From: Galbibacter mesophilus
Lineage (GTDB): Bacteria > Bacteroidota > Bacteroidia > Flavobacteriales > Flavobacteriaceae
Direction of reading: 5' to 3'
Assembly: GCF_023721415.1 (NCBI RefSeq)
Contig: NZ_JAMQVC010000004.1
Coordinates: 1-64,000, forward strand
DNA length: 64,000 nt
Below are positions 18,261 through 27,118 of this stretch, piece by piece (position 1 is the first letter of the stretch; the number at the start of each line of letters is the position of its first letter). The notes beneath the pieces were generated by a model. That model was not told the DNA's origin. It made no database searches and saw only the letters and a program-made list of their open reading frames with translations. A program made the position numbers and the translations under genes.

Positions 18261-18291
18261 AAAAACGGGCTGTTTTTAGCAGCCTGTTTTT
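18261..18291 (+). terminator. Terminator of H1-like gene, copy A
   Basis: AAAACGGGCTG pairs with CAGCCTGTTTT (one mismatch) and is followed by a run of T. It ends shortly before the convergent regulator gene. Confidence 0.7.
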
Positions 18292-18344
18292 TTATATTCC
18301 TAAGAGGCCAACACCTTAACTCTTCACCTATAATCCGAAAACGG

Positions 18345-21230
18345 TCATATAAGATCTTTTAAAAACTCATGCAGACTTTCTTCTGTCTTAAGGTTTAACT
18401 TTTTTCGTAATCGGTAGCGAAGTGTTTCAACACCACGAATGGAAATATTTAGCAAAGGGGAAATTTCCTTATTTGTTAAATCCATTTTAATAAAAGCACA
18501 CAGGCGTTGATCCTTTTTGGATAATTTCGGGTTTATTTCCCTGAGTTTTTCAAAAAACTGGTGATGTATGTTTTCAAAATTCACATCAAAAACCTCCATG
18601 TATTCTTCTCCAATCTTATGTTGATGCAGTTTTCTGAAAATATCAGAAATTTTATCCCTTGAAAGCTGTGTTTTCACCAATCGTCTAAGTTCTTTAAGGT
18701 CATTTTGAAGCTCTTGAACAATATCCTTTTTATTGACCAACTGCATTGTATAATTTGCCAATTCCTTGCTTTTAGCAATAACGTCTTTTTCCAGTATTTT
18801 TTTATCTTCTTCTACCTTTTCCTTATCGTGCTTAAGTTTTAATCTTTCTATCTCTAGTTCAAGTAATTTCTTGGCTTTTAGGTTCTCCTCTTGAATTTTT
18901 AAATTTTCTTTCTCGAGGTTTCTTTTTATCATCAAGTAGCCTAACCAAAGTATAAATATGAGCAACGCAACAAATGAGATTTTAAACAAAACGGTTTGAT
19001 ACCACTTGGGTGTAACCAAAAATGTAAATGACGCCATTTTACCTTTTATCCCTTTTAAATCCCTACTTCTCACGTTGAAGGTATAATTTCCCGGCTGCAA
19101 ATGTGAATATTCCTTAAAGTTATTTTCCGTCCATTCCGACCATCCCAAATTGAGTCCTTCCAATTGATATTGATACTCAATTTCACTTCCGGAAATTAGA
19201 TCGGGAGCGGCAAACTCAATCCTAATAATATCGGTGGCATTCGGCAATTCACTTACATCCCTATCTAAGGGCACTAACTGTTTTCGCTGGCCATTAAACA
19301 TAGAAACTTGGGTGATTCCCGTTTGCCCTTCATCTACTTTTTCATTCTTTAAATCAAACAAGTATATCCCGTCGGTCGTACCTATTAAGACTTTATTATT
19401 AGGTAACGGATATATGGTTTCCATCCCCCTATTAAGCTGTCCTTTCACCTTTAAGAAGGGCCTGGAATACAATTTTGAACCAGCGCTATCGTCTACAAAA
19501 TAAACAATTCCATTATCTTCAACAGCCCATGTTGTATCATTCTTCTGAAGAATTTTGCGGGTATTTTTTGTATTGTCTAAAATGGAATTTAATTTATCAT
19601 ATGGTTCAAAAAAATTCCCATTTTCGTTATAGGTGTATATGCCTGTATTGGTTGTAAACACAATATCTTCTTCCCATTTAAATACATTGATGTTAAAGGG
19701 CGATTCAAAACCGTTATTATCCGTGTAATGATCTATTGCATATACATGATTGTAATCATCATTGATCTTTATCTTAAAAACACCTTTGTAACCATGGCAG
19801 ACCCAAAAGGTGTTTTCCTCTTTGGATGCTATAATATCACGCGTAGACTCTTCAAATCCTTTAATTTTATTAACCAACGTAAATTCATTTCCTTCTTTTC
19901 TTATTAAAGATAAACCCGCATAACCACAGGCCAATAATTCGTTTTCCTTATTGGGGATTTCTATGACTTTCCATGCACTCTGGGAAGTTATTTGTTTTGC
20001 TTCTTTACCTATCAATCGAAACAAGCCCTTATGGTGGGCAATGAGAAGATCTCCTTTATATTCATTAAATGTCCAAGCTTGGCCCTGTAGACCATCTATC
20101 ACCTTAAAAGTAATCTTGTCAGGTTCTTCAGGCCTGAAATCCGAAACATACACTCCTTTATTGGTGGAGATATACAGCTGTTGGTGAAATAGTTTTATGT
20201 CATATACTTTTGAAGAATCAAAGAATTTGTAGGAAGAGGTATCATAATTTATGTAATCCAACCCATTATAGAGCATTACCCACAATCCATTTTCAACGGA
20301 AAGCAAATTTAACACAGACGGGTTCTGCAATCGGTTATATGCATCAGGCCCCGTTACAAGCTTACCGTTTGCATTAAGCGTTTTTATCCTAGACCCCAAA
20401 GTACCTATCAAGTAGCTGTTCCCTTTTTTAATTGCACTTAACACTTGATCTTTTTGCCCATTGGAAAAAAGATTTTCCCAAAAAACAACTTCTTTAGTAT
20501 CAAGATTCCCTTTAAATACCTCCCCATTCTCCAAAACAATAAAAACTTCAGAGGCCCCGTTTGTTGGTAAAATGCCTTTAACGGCAATACTCTTAAGTTT
20601 ATCGGTTTGAAAGACAAGTGATAAATCATCATTATCCGGATGGAAGCTTAGAATTCCAACACCCATATCCTGCACGTAGTACGTGTTGCCAATTACTGCT
20701 GAGCACATAAAATCCGTTGAGGATGGTATAACGGTTTTCCTGTTCTCATTCATCACAATAAGTTCTTTATAAAAACGAAGAATTATGTTGCTATCTATTT
20801 CATGCGCTTGCTCCAGGTTTTCTAATTCCTTTCCTTTTAAATTCAATTTTTCTATAAAAGAATTGTAATGGTACTTCCCTAGGCTATCCTTTACGACATT
20901 CCCAAACTCATTATACCCGCCTGCATAAATAGTGCCATCGGAGGAAGCTAAAAGAGAACGAACCGAAGAGCTGTTGGGGAGCTTTACTTTTTGCCAACTC
21001 TCGCCATTGTAAATAAGTACCCCATCGTTATTTCCAAAATAAAGCACCCCATCATTCCCTCTACAAGCGGACCAAAATTCCGTATCGCCCTGGAAATCAC
21101 TTCTATGGTAATGAATGACTTCAGGTTGATGTAAAATTGAATTGAATATTTCGGGATAACTCGATTGAGAAACTCCTTTATAGTTTAAAAAAAGCAGCAA
21201 AAACTGGATATATAGAATGGGTAACCTCAT
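18345..21230 (-). CDS. PUL1 sensor-regulator: propeller, Y_Y_Y, membrane helix, LuxR-type HTH
   Basis: A 961-residue protein starting at the ATG at 21230, which opens a signal peptide (MRLPILYIQFLLLFLNYKGVSQS); the frame extends 17 codons further upstream. Periplasmic part: two-component-regulator-type propeller repeats to about residue 650, then a Y_Y_Y domain (YQYQLEGLNLGWSEW, FNVRSRDLKG). One membrane helix lies near residue 755 (ISFVALLIFILWLGYLMI), followed by a coiled coil and a C-terminal LuxR-type helix-turn-helix (LTNKEISPLLNISIRGVETLRYRLRKKL). There is no kinase or receiver domain, so it is a one-component membrane-spanning activator. Divergent from susC, it is probably the carbohydrate sensor of PUL1. 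Confidence 0.9.
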   Translation of the reverse strand: MRLPILYIQFLLLFLNYKGVSQSSYPEIFNSILHQPEVIHYHRSDFQGDTEFWSACRGNDGVLYFGNNDGVLIYNGESWQKVKLPNSSSVRSLLASSDGTIYAGGYNEFGNVVKDSLGKYHYNSFIEKLNLKGKELENLEQAHEIDSNIILRFYKELIVMNENRKTVIPSSTDFMCSAVIGNTYYVQDMGVGILSFHPDNDDLSLVFQTDKLKSIAVKGILPTNGASEVFIVLENGEVFKGNLDTKEVVFWENLFSNGQKDQVLSAIKKGNSYLIGTLGSRIKTLNANGKLVTGPDAYNRLQNPSVLNLLSVENGLWVMLYNGLDYINYDTSSYKFFDSSKVYDIKLFHQQLYISTNKGVYVSDFRPEEPDKITFKVIDGLQGQAWTFNEYKGDLLIAHHKGLFRLIGKEAKQITSQSAWKVIEIPNKENELLACGYAGLSLIRKEGNEFTLVNKIKGFEESTRDIIASKEENTFWVCHGYKGVFKIKINDDYNHVYAIDHYTDNNGFESPFNINVFKWEEDIVFTTNTGIYTYNENGNFFEPYDKLNSILDNTKNTRKILQKNDTTWAVEDNGIVYFVDDSAGSKLYSRPFLKVKGQLNRGMETIYPLPNNKVLIGTTDGIYLFDLKNEKVDEGQTGITQVSMFNGQRKQLVPLDRDVSELPNATDIIRIEFAAPDLISGSEIEYQYQLEGLNLGWSEWTENNFKEYSHLQPGNYTFNVRSRDLKGIKGKMASFTFLVTPKWYQTVLFKISFVALLIFILWLGYLMIKRNLEKENLKIQEENLKAKKLLELEIERLKLKHDKEKVEEDKKILEKDVIAKSKELANYTMQLVNKKDIVQELQNDLKELRRLVKTQLSRDKISDIFRKLHQHKIGEEYMEVFDVNFENIHHQFFEKLREINPKLSKKDQRLCAFIKMDLTNKEISPLLNISIRGVETLRYRLRKKLNLKTEESLHEFLKDLI

Positions 21231-21540
21231 ATTAACATTAAATAAACCGCTAATTAACATCGATAATTTTAAAAAAGCCAAAGAAAAGTTAAAAAATAAA
21301 ACTCTTTAAAAAATTATATATCAGCAAAATACAAATTTTGAAGTAATAAGTACGTAGTGTTCACTTTCCATGACGTATTTAAAGCGTATCGTAAAATTTC
21401 TAATGCATATTATCAAATTCTAATTTAGAGCCTACTGAAATTAGATTAAAATTGTTTTTAACAGAATTAATTATCAATATGATAAACCAAATGTTAAAAA
21501 AGGATTACGATCAAACTAACTCATTAAACTCTAACTATTT
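21231..21540. promoter_or_regulatory. Divergent control region of PUL1
   Basis: A very AT-rich 310-bp gap between the divergent regulator and susC. It must carry both promoters and the regulator binding site. I could not pick a convincing -33/-7 pair or operator by eye. Confidence 0.4.
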
Positions 21541-24500
21541 ATGAAGATCAAAAAGTACGCATGGTTCTTCTTTATGTTTGCCGCTTCAATATTATCGGCA
21601 CAGACAAAAGAAATAACTGGAACAGTAACAGAAGAAGGTGGTGTCCCGCTACCGGGAGCAAATGTTATGGTAGAAAATTCATCCAAAGTAACCATAACCG
21701 ATTTTGATGGAAATTATACAATTCAAGCTGAAGAAGGGGATGTATTAACATTCTCTTATATAGGTTACATTAAACAAAGCATAACGGTAGGAACAAATAC
21801 CGTAATTGATGTCGCTTTGGCGACCGACACCCAAGCCCTCGATGAGGTTGTGGTTGTTGGTTATGGAACGCAAAAGAAAAGTGTGGTAACGGGTGCCATT
21901 TCAAGTGTAAAATCGGAGGATTTAGAAGACTTGCCAATTACCCGGGTAGAACAATCCTTACAAGGAAGGACATCGGGATTAACAATTGCCGCTAATTCCG
22001 GACAACCAGGGGCGCCATCAACAGTTAGGGTCCGTGGTATCACTACTTTTGGAAACAATGACCCTCTTTGGGTGGTAGATGGCGTTGTAGTGGATGCAGG
22101 TGGTATCGGATATTTAAACCAATCAGATATTGAATCCATTGAAGTTTTAAAAGATGCAGCTTCACAGGCTATTTATGGTGCGAGGGCAGCAACGGGAGTA
22201 ATTTTAATAACGACAAAAAAAGGAAAGTCAGGAAAACTAACCGTAAATTATAACGGATATACTGGAATTTCCAGTCCTGCCAGAGAGCTTGATTTACTAA
22301 ATGCTGAGGAGTACGCCACCCTGATGAATGAGTCCTCTGTAAATGGTGGAGGTTCTATACTTTTTCCAAACCCTAGCGATTTAGGGGAAGGTACCGACTG
22401 GCAAGATGTTATTTTCAACAACAGTGCGAAACGTATTGGGCAAGAGATAAGCTTAAGCGGGGGCAATGAAGTGTCCACTTTCTACGCTTCTTTTGGGTTA
22501 CTGGAACAGGAAGGCATTGTAATGCCTGAAATTTCTCAATACAACCGAAAAAACATCCGTTTAAACTCCTCCCATAAAATCACCAAAGCAATTTCATTTG
22601 GTCAGACGGTTGGTTATTCCCATGAAAAAAATATAGGAATCGGAAACACCAATAGCGAATTTGGTGGTCCTTTGAGCTCCGCAATCAACCTTGATCCTTT
22701 AACGCCAATAATAGAAAGAGATCCCAATACAATTAATGGAGCTCCTTATACAAATACAGGAATCATAAAAAATAGCGAAGGGTACCCTTACGGTATTTCC
22801 TCTTTGGTGGGTCAAGAAATGACAAATCCACTGGCATATCAACAAACAAGATTGGGAAATTACGGCTGGTCTGATAACTTTGTTGGGAATGCCTATGTCC
22901 AAATAGAAGTATTACCTGGTTTAAAATTTAAAAGCACCTTAGGTGGTAAACTGGCTTATTGGGGTGGCTTTGGATATACCCCTGTTTCCTATTTAAACGC
23001 TTCGAACATTACACCACAAAACAATGTTTCAAAAAATACAAACAAGGGGTTTGGTTGGAACATTGAGAATACGGTGATGTATGAAAGAAGCTTGGGGAAT
23101 CACAACTTCAATGTTTTACTAGGCCAAGGGACTTATGTTGATAATATTACAAATGGACAAGGGGTAACCTATTACAATATTCCTGCAGACAATTTCAATG
23201 ATGCCTCTTTTAATTTTGACGTCCCTACGGACCAAATTGATGCCTACGGATATGAAAATCCCGAGCACAGGGTTACCTCCTTGTTTTCCAGGGTAAATTA
23301 CGACTATAACGAGAAGTATATTTTCACTGGAATTATAAGAAGGGATGGTTCATCTCGGTTTGGCTCAAATAATAAATACGGAATCTTCCCTTCTTTTTCT
23401 CTAGGGTGGGTACTTACAAAGGAAGATTTTTGGAACCCAAGCGAAGTGCTTAATCAATTGAAAATTCGTGGAGGATATGGTGTTACCGGTAGTGATGCCA
23501 TTGGAGATTTCAGATATTTATCAACGGTAAGCGGTGGAAGAAACTATACCATCGGCACTTCTGGATCCGTTACCATAGGGAACAGTCCAGATGCACCGGC
23601 AAACCCGGATTTAAAATGGGAAGAAACGAGCCAAACAAATATAGGATTGGAAGCCCGTTTGTTCAACAATTTCAATTTAGTGGTAGATTTTTATAAAAAA
23701 TCCACTAAAGGGATTCTACAAAGCGTTCCCATTCCAGGCTATGTTGGAGCCACAGGATTACCTGTTGGAAACGTAGCGGATATGGACAATAAAGGCTTTG
23801 ATATTGAATTGGGCTACAATAGAACCTTCGGGGACTTTGGTCTATCCGTAAATGGGAATTTATCCTATTTGGAAAACGAAGTTACATATTTAGGTAACGG
23901 AATTGATTTTCTATCCGGAGGCCAAACGGTTCAAGCAAGTACTTACCCTATTACCAGAACAGCTGTTGGAGAGGCCTTCAACTCATTTTTCGGCTTTAAA
24001 ACACAAGGGATTTTTCAAAATCAACAGGAAATTGATGCCTATACCAATACTGAAGGAAACTTAATACAACCAAATGCGGTTCCTGGGGATTTCAAGTGGA
24101 AAGATGTAAATGGTGATGGAAGCATTACTGAAGAAGACCGCGACTTTCTAGGAAGCTCCATACCTAAGTATACATTTGGATTTACAGTTAACTTAAACTA
24201 CAAAAACTTCGATTTAATGGTTTTTGCCCAGGGTGCCGCCGGAAACCAAATATTTCAGGGATTGAGACGTTTGGACATTCAAAACGCAAATTACCAAACC
24301 ACTGCCCTTAACCGTTGGGTAGGCGAAGGAAGTTCCAATAGTTTTCCAAGACTAACCACCAACGACACTAACAAAAACTTCAACAATCCATCCGATTTTT
24401 ATCTGGAAGATGGAGATTACTTAAGGTTTAAAACGATCCAGTTTGGCTATACCATTCCAACAGAGGTAATCAAGAAGATAGGCCTACAAAGAATCAGGCT

Positions 24501-24642
24501 TTACGTTACCGCAGAAAACCTTTTCACATTTACAGAATATACGGGTTACGATCCAGAAATTGGTGGAGGTGTATTTGGTATCGACCGAGGATTTTACCCG
24601 CAAGCAAGAACAGGAATGTTAGGAGTTAATGTTCAATTTTAA
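21541..24642 (+). CDS. susC: SusC-like TonB-dependent transporter, PUL1
   Basis: A 1033-residue outer-membrane protein: signal peptide to about residue 20, a carboxypeptidase-regulatory-like domain (ITGTVTEEGGVPLPGANV, DGNYTI), the TonB-box-like LDEVVVVGYGTQKK, a plug (VRGITTFGNNDPLWVVDGV, SIEVLKDAASQAIYGARAATGVILITTK) and a 22-strand barrel ending in Phe (LGVNVQF). It imports oligosaccharides of the PUL1 substrate together with the SusD lipoprotein encoded 10 bp downstream. First gene of the operon to 31716. Confidence 0.95.
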   Translation: MKIKKYAWFFFMFAASILSAQTKEITGTVTEEGGVPLPGANVMVENSSKVTITDFDGNYTIQAEEGDVLTFSYIGYIKQSITVGTNTVIDVALATDTQALDEVVVVGYGTQKKSVVTGAISSVKSEDLEDLPITRVEQSLQGRTSGLTIAANSGQPGAPSTVRVRGITTFGNNDPLWVVDGVVVDAGGIGYLNQSDIESIEVLKDAASQAIYGARAATGVILITTKKGKSGKLTVNYNGYTGISSPARELDLLNAEEYATLMNESSVNGGGSILFPNPSDLGEGTDWQDVIFNNSAKRIGQEISLSGGNEVSTFYASFGLLEQEGIVMPEISQYNRKNIRLNSSHKITKAISFGQTVGYSHEKNIGIGNTNSEFGGPLSSAINLDPLTPIIERDPNTINGAPYTNTGIIKNSEGYPYGISSLVGQEMTNPLAYQQTRLGNYGWSDNFVGNAYVQIEVLPGLKFKSTLGGKLAYWGGFGYTPVSYLNASNITPQNNVSKNTNKGFGWNIENTVMYERSLGNHNFNVLLGQGTYVDNITNGQGVTYYNIPADNFNDASFNFDVPTDQIDAYGYENPEHRVTSLFSRVNYDYNEKYIFTGIIRRDGSSRFGSNNKYGIFPSFSLGWVLTKEDFWNPSEVLNQLKIRGGYGVTGSDAIGDFRYLSTVSGGRNYTIGTSGSVTIGNSPDAPANPDLKWEETSQTNIGLEARLFNNFNLVVDFYKKSTKGILQSVPIPGYVGATGLPVGNVADMDNKGFDIELGYNRTFGDFGLSVNGNLSYLENEVTYLGNGIDFLSGGQTVQASTYPITRTAVGEAFNSFFGFKTQGIFQNQQEIDAYTNTEGNLIQPNAVPGDFKWKDVNGDGSITEEDRDFLGSSIPKYTFGFTVNLNYKNFDLMVFAQGAAGNQIFQGLRRLDIQNANYQTTALNRWVGEGSSNSFPRLTTNDTNKNFNNPSDFYLEDGDYLRFKTIQFGYTIPTEVIKKIGLQRIRLYVTAENLFTFTEYTGYDPEIGGGVFGIDRGFYPQARTGMLGVNVQF

Positions 24643-24652
24643 AATTTAGACC

Positions 24653-26158
24653 ATGAAATTTATAAATAGAAAATATAAAATAGTAGCACTAGCAATAGCA
24701 GCAACATTGGGTTCTTGCTCTAAGGATTTCTTAGAAGTAGAGCCAAAAGGAACGGCTTTAGAAGAAAATTACTATTCTAATGAAGCTGAAGCTTACTCTG
24801 GCTTAGTAGCCGTTTATGACGTACTCGGTAAACAGTCGAAAGGCTTTGAGAATATGGTTACCATGATGAATGCGGGCTCAGACGATCATTACGCTGGCGG
24901 TGGAGGTGCCACCGATGGAACAGGAATGCAGTCATTCTCCAATTATTCAATCGATGCCTCTACTGTTCCGGCAAGCTATTGGAACGATTTTTATCAAGGA
25001 GTTTTCCGAGCAAATGTATTATTGGAAAAGTTACCGGAAGTACCGATGGATGAATCACTTAAAAAAAGATTTATCGCAGAAACTAAAGCGCTAAGGGCAT
25101 ACTATTATTTTGAATTGGTTCGATTGTTCAGAAACATTCCGCTAATTACAGCACCGATAGAGACCAGTGAAATTTATAATGTTGAACAAGCAGCTCCGGA
25201 AGCTGTCTATGCACAGATAGAAACAGACCTACTGGAAGCCATTCCCGATCTACCTCTAAAAATTACGAATCCAGAAGATGAGGCGGCTCGTTTTACTGAA
25301 GGAACCGCTAAAGCTATCCTAGGAAAAGTATACTTGTACCAAGGCAAAAACAGTCTTGCGGCAAGTACTTTGGAAGAAGTAAACGGAACCCCAGGAGGAA
25401 CCAGCAAATATGGCTATAAACTTTTGGATAACTTTTCAGATTTATGGGTTATTGCCAATAAGTACAACTCGGAATCAATTTTAGAGGTTGCCCATACCGA
25501 CAAAAGCAATGCAGACTGGGGAAATTGGGGAGCCGGGGACGACGAAGGCAACTCGGTAAACATCATGGTAGGTCCTAGAAATTATTCTAGCTCTGGGGGA
25601 CCAGATTATGTTTCTGGATGGAGTTTTAATCCCATTACACAAAATCTATACGATGTCTTAAAAAACGATCCTAGGTTCGATGCTACGATTGCAGATGTGA
25701 AAGCACTCAAGGCGCAAGGATTGGCGGATTACTCACCAGGGTATCTTGATACAGGATACTTCTTAAAGAAATTTATGCCGCTTAATTCAGATACTTCCAC
25801 TGGAGGAGGTGCATCGGCATTGAACTACAAACAAAATGTTTATGTAATTCGTTTGGCAGACACCTATTTACTGGAAGCGCAGGCCTTAGGTGCTCAAGGA
25901 GCAAGAGCACAAGCTTTATTGGACGCAGTTAGGGCAAGAGTAGGTTTGCCTTCGGTTCCAGTTTCCGAGGATGCAATTATGTTGGAAAGAAGAATGGAAC
26001 TCGCGGGTGAAGGACATAGATGGTTTGACCTTGTAAGAACCGGTCGTGCAGCAAGTGTACTGGCCGATAGAGGTTTTACTCCCGGTAAAAATGAAATTTT
26101 CCCGATTCCTTTAAAAGAAATGGAAAACACTCAAATTGAACAAAATCCTAACTACTAA
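24653..26158 (+). CDS. susD: SusD-like glycan-binding lipoprotein, PUL1
   Basis: A 501-residue lipoprotein with a signal peptide and lipobox ending GSC22 (AATLGSCSKDFL). Typical SusD features: FLEVEPKGTALEENYY, ALRAYYYFELVRLFRNIPL, ERRMELAGEGHRWFDLVRTG, and the C-terminus IPLKEMENTQIEQNPNY. It is the lid of the SusC barrel and binds oligosaccharide at the cell surface. Confidence 0.95.
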   Translation: MKFINRKYKIVALAIAATLGSCSKDFLEVEPKGTALEENYYSNEAEAYSGLVAVYDVLGKQSKGFENMVTMMNAGSDDHYAGGGGATDGTGMQSFSNYSIDASTVPASYWNDFYQGVFRANVLLEKLPEVPMDESLKKRFIAETKALRAYYYFELVRLFRNIPLITAPIETSEIYNVEQAAPEAVYAQIETDLLEAIPDLPLKITNPEDEAARFTEGTAKAILGKVYLYQGKNSLAASTLEEVNGTPGGTSKYGYKLLDNFSDLWVIANKYNSESILEVAHTDKSNADWGNWGAGDDEGNSVNIMVGPRNYSSSGGPDYVSGWSFNPITQNLYDVLKNDPRFDATIADVKALKAQGLADYSPGYLDTGYFLKKFMPLNSDTSTGGGASALNYKQNVYVIRLADTYLLEAQALGAQGARAQALLDAVRARVGLPSVPVSEDAIMLERRMELAGEGHRWFDLVRTGRAASVLADRGFTPGKNEIFPIPLKEMENTQIEQNPNY

Positions 26159-26169
26159 AAACAAACACC

Positions 26170-27042
26170 ATGTTGTACACTATATTAAATAAAAAAATAC
26201 CCGTATTGGCATTTGCTGTCACTGCCTTTTTCACAAGTTGTCTTCCAGACGAAATTAATGAGGGCAATGGACTTTCAGATCCAAATGTAGATGCTTCATT
26301 TGTTATAACTCCAATTGAAGGAAAATCCAATATGTATTTGTTTGAGGCTCAAACTCAGTATGTAATTTCTTCGAGATGGGATTTTGGTTCGGGATTGCTC
26401 CCGGGAAAAATGACAGAAGAAGTTTTCTTTCCCGATGCCGGAACGTATGAAATTGTACATGAAGCCGTAGGAAGAGGGGGCTTAACTGGACAGTCATCGC
26501 AAGAACTTGTTGTAGAAACTTCCGATCCTACTGCAGGAAATCTTGTAGTTGGCGGAAGGTTTGAAACAGAAGAAGACCACGCACAATGGAATCGATTAAA
26601 AATTAGCGACTCAGGTTCGGAATGGGTTTTTAATGATGGAAGCGCAACTATTTTTTCTACGGAACAATGGAGCCAACAAGGGATATATCAAGCCATTGAA
26701 GTAGAAAAAGAAAAAGAGTACGCTATCGATATGGTGGTTTCTGGTGAAGCGAATACGGATACTTGGCTAGAAGTATATGCAGGTACAAAAATTCCGGTAA
26801 CAGGAGAAGCCTACGACGATACAAAAGTTATGGGACTAAGCACTTGGGATGGTTGCGGAAATGCAACATTTTCTGGGAAACTTTCCAATCTTGGCTGTAT
26901 TCCGAACACTACAACAAATACGCTTTCAAATAAAATATCATTTAGCGAAAGCGGCACAATTTACCTCTTAATTAGAAGCGGCGGTGGAGCAATGAACCCA
27001 AAAGGGATTACCATTACCAATGTAGAAATGAGAGGCTCTTGA
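26170..27042 (+). CDS. Surface glycan-binding lipoprotein (SusE/F-position), PUL1
   Basis: A 290-residue lipoprotein (lipobox FTSC, Cys about residue 24). Residues 45-120 look like a PKD/Ig-type beta-sandwich (FEAQTQYVISSRWDFGSG, PDAGTYEIVHEAVG). Residues 130-290 look like a carbohydrate-binding jelly roll (GNLVVGGRFETEEDHAQWNR, EYAIDMVVSGEANTDTWLEVYAG). No catalytic motif. Its place directly after susD is where surface glycan-binding proteins sit. A strong hairpin follows. Confidence 0.8.
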   Translation: MLYTILNKKIPVLAFAVTAFFTSCLPDEINEGNGLSDPNVDASFVITPIEGKSNMYLFEAQTQYVISSRWDFGSGLLPGKMTEEVFFPDAGTYEIVHEAVGRGGLTGQSSQELVVETSDPTAGNLVVGGRFETEEDHAQWNRLKISDSGSEWVFNDGSATIFSTEQWSQQGIYQAIEVEKEKEYAIDMVVSGEANTDTWLEVYAGTKIPVTGEAYDDTKVMGLSTWDGCGNATFSGKLSNLGCIPNTTTNTLSNKISFSESGTIYLLIRSGGGAMNPKGITITNVEMRGS

Positions 27043-27056
27043 TTAAGTTAGCCAGC

Positions 27057-27086
27057 AAAAGCCTATGAAATTCATCATAGGCTTTT
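27057..27086 (+). terminator. Perfect 12-bp hairpin inside the PUL1 operon
   Basis: AAAAGCCTATGA (27057-27068), loop AATTCA, then TCATAGGCTTTT (27075-27086) and GTTTAAAG. A textbook intrinsic terminator between the transport genes and the hydrolase genes. It could act as an attenuator that leaves susCD-SGBP mRNA more abundant. A possible start codon at 27065 lies inside the stem and is unlikely to be used. Confidence 0.75.
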
Positions 27087-27118
27087 GTTTAAAGTCTTAC
27101 ATAACTAAATATACATTT

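Larger units (their letters stand above)
17660..18345 (+). repeat. Histone-H1 segment, copy A (direct repeat)
   Basis: A segment of about 0.65 kb related to 32632-33247 in the same orientation. Shared blocks include GAGCTATCAAAAG, GGGAACCAAATA, TTTTTGGGTATCTTG and the whole H1-like gene. Upstream non-coding parts are visibly more diverged than the gene. The similarity fades just past the terminator (CCTATAATCCGAAAACGGT against CCTATCCGTGAACGGT). The two copies bracket PUL1. Confidence 0.75.

Noticed and set aside
15617-18353. 13-bp direct repeat ACGGTCATATAAG at 15617-15629 and 18341-18353, possible att sites around ssb/radC/H1.
   Set aside because: A 13-mer match is expected by chance several times in 64 kb, similarity does not extend beyond it, and the second copy overlaps the end of a regulator gene.
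27065-27118. Upstream start for the GH30 gene at 27065.
   Set aside because: This start lies inside a perfect terminator hairpin, and the extension hides the lipoprotein signal that the ATG at 27119 exposes.
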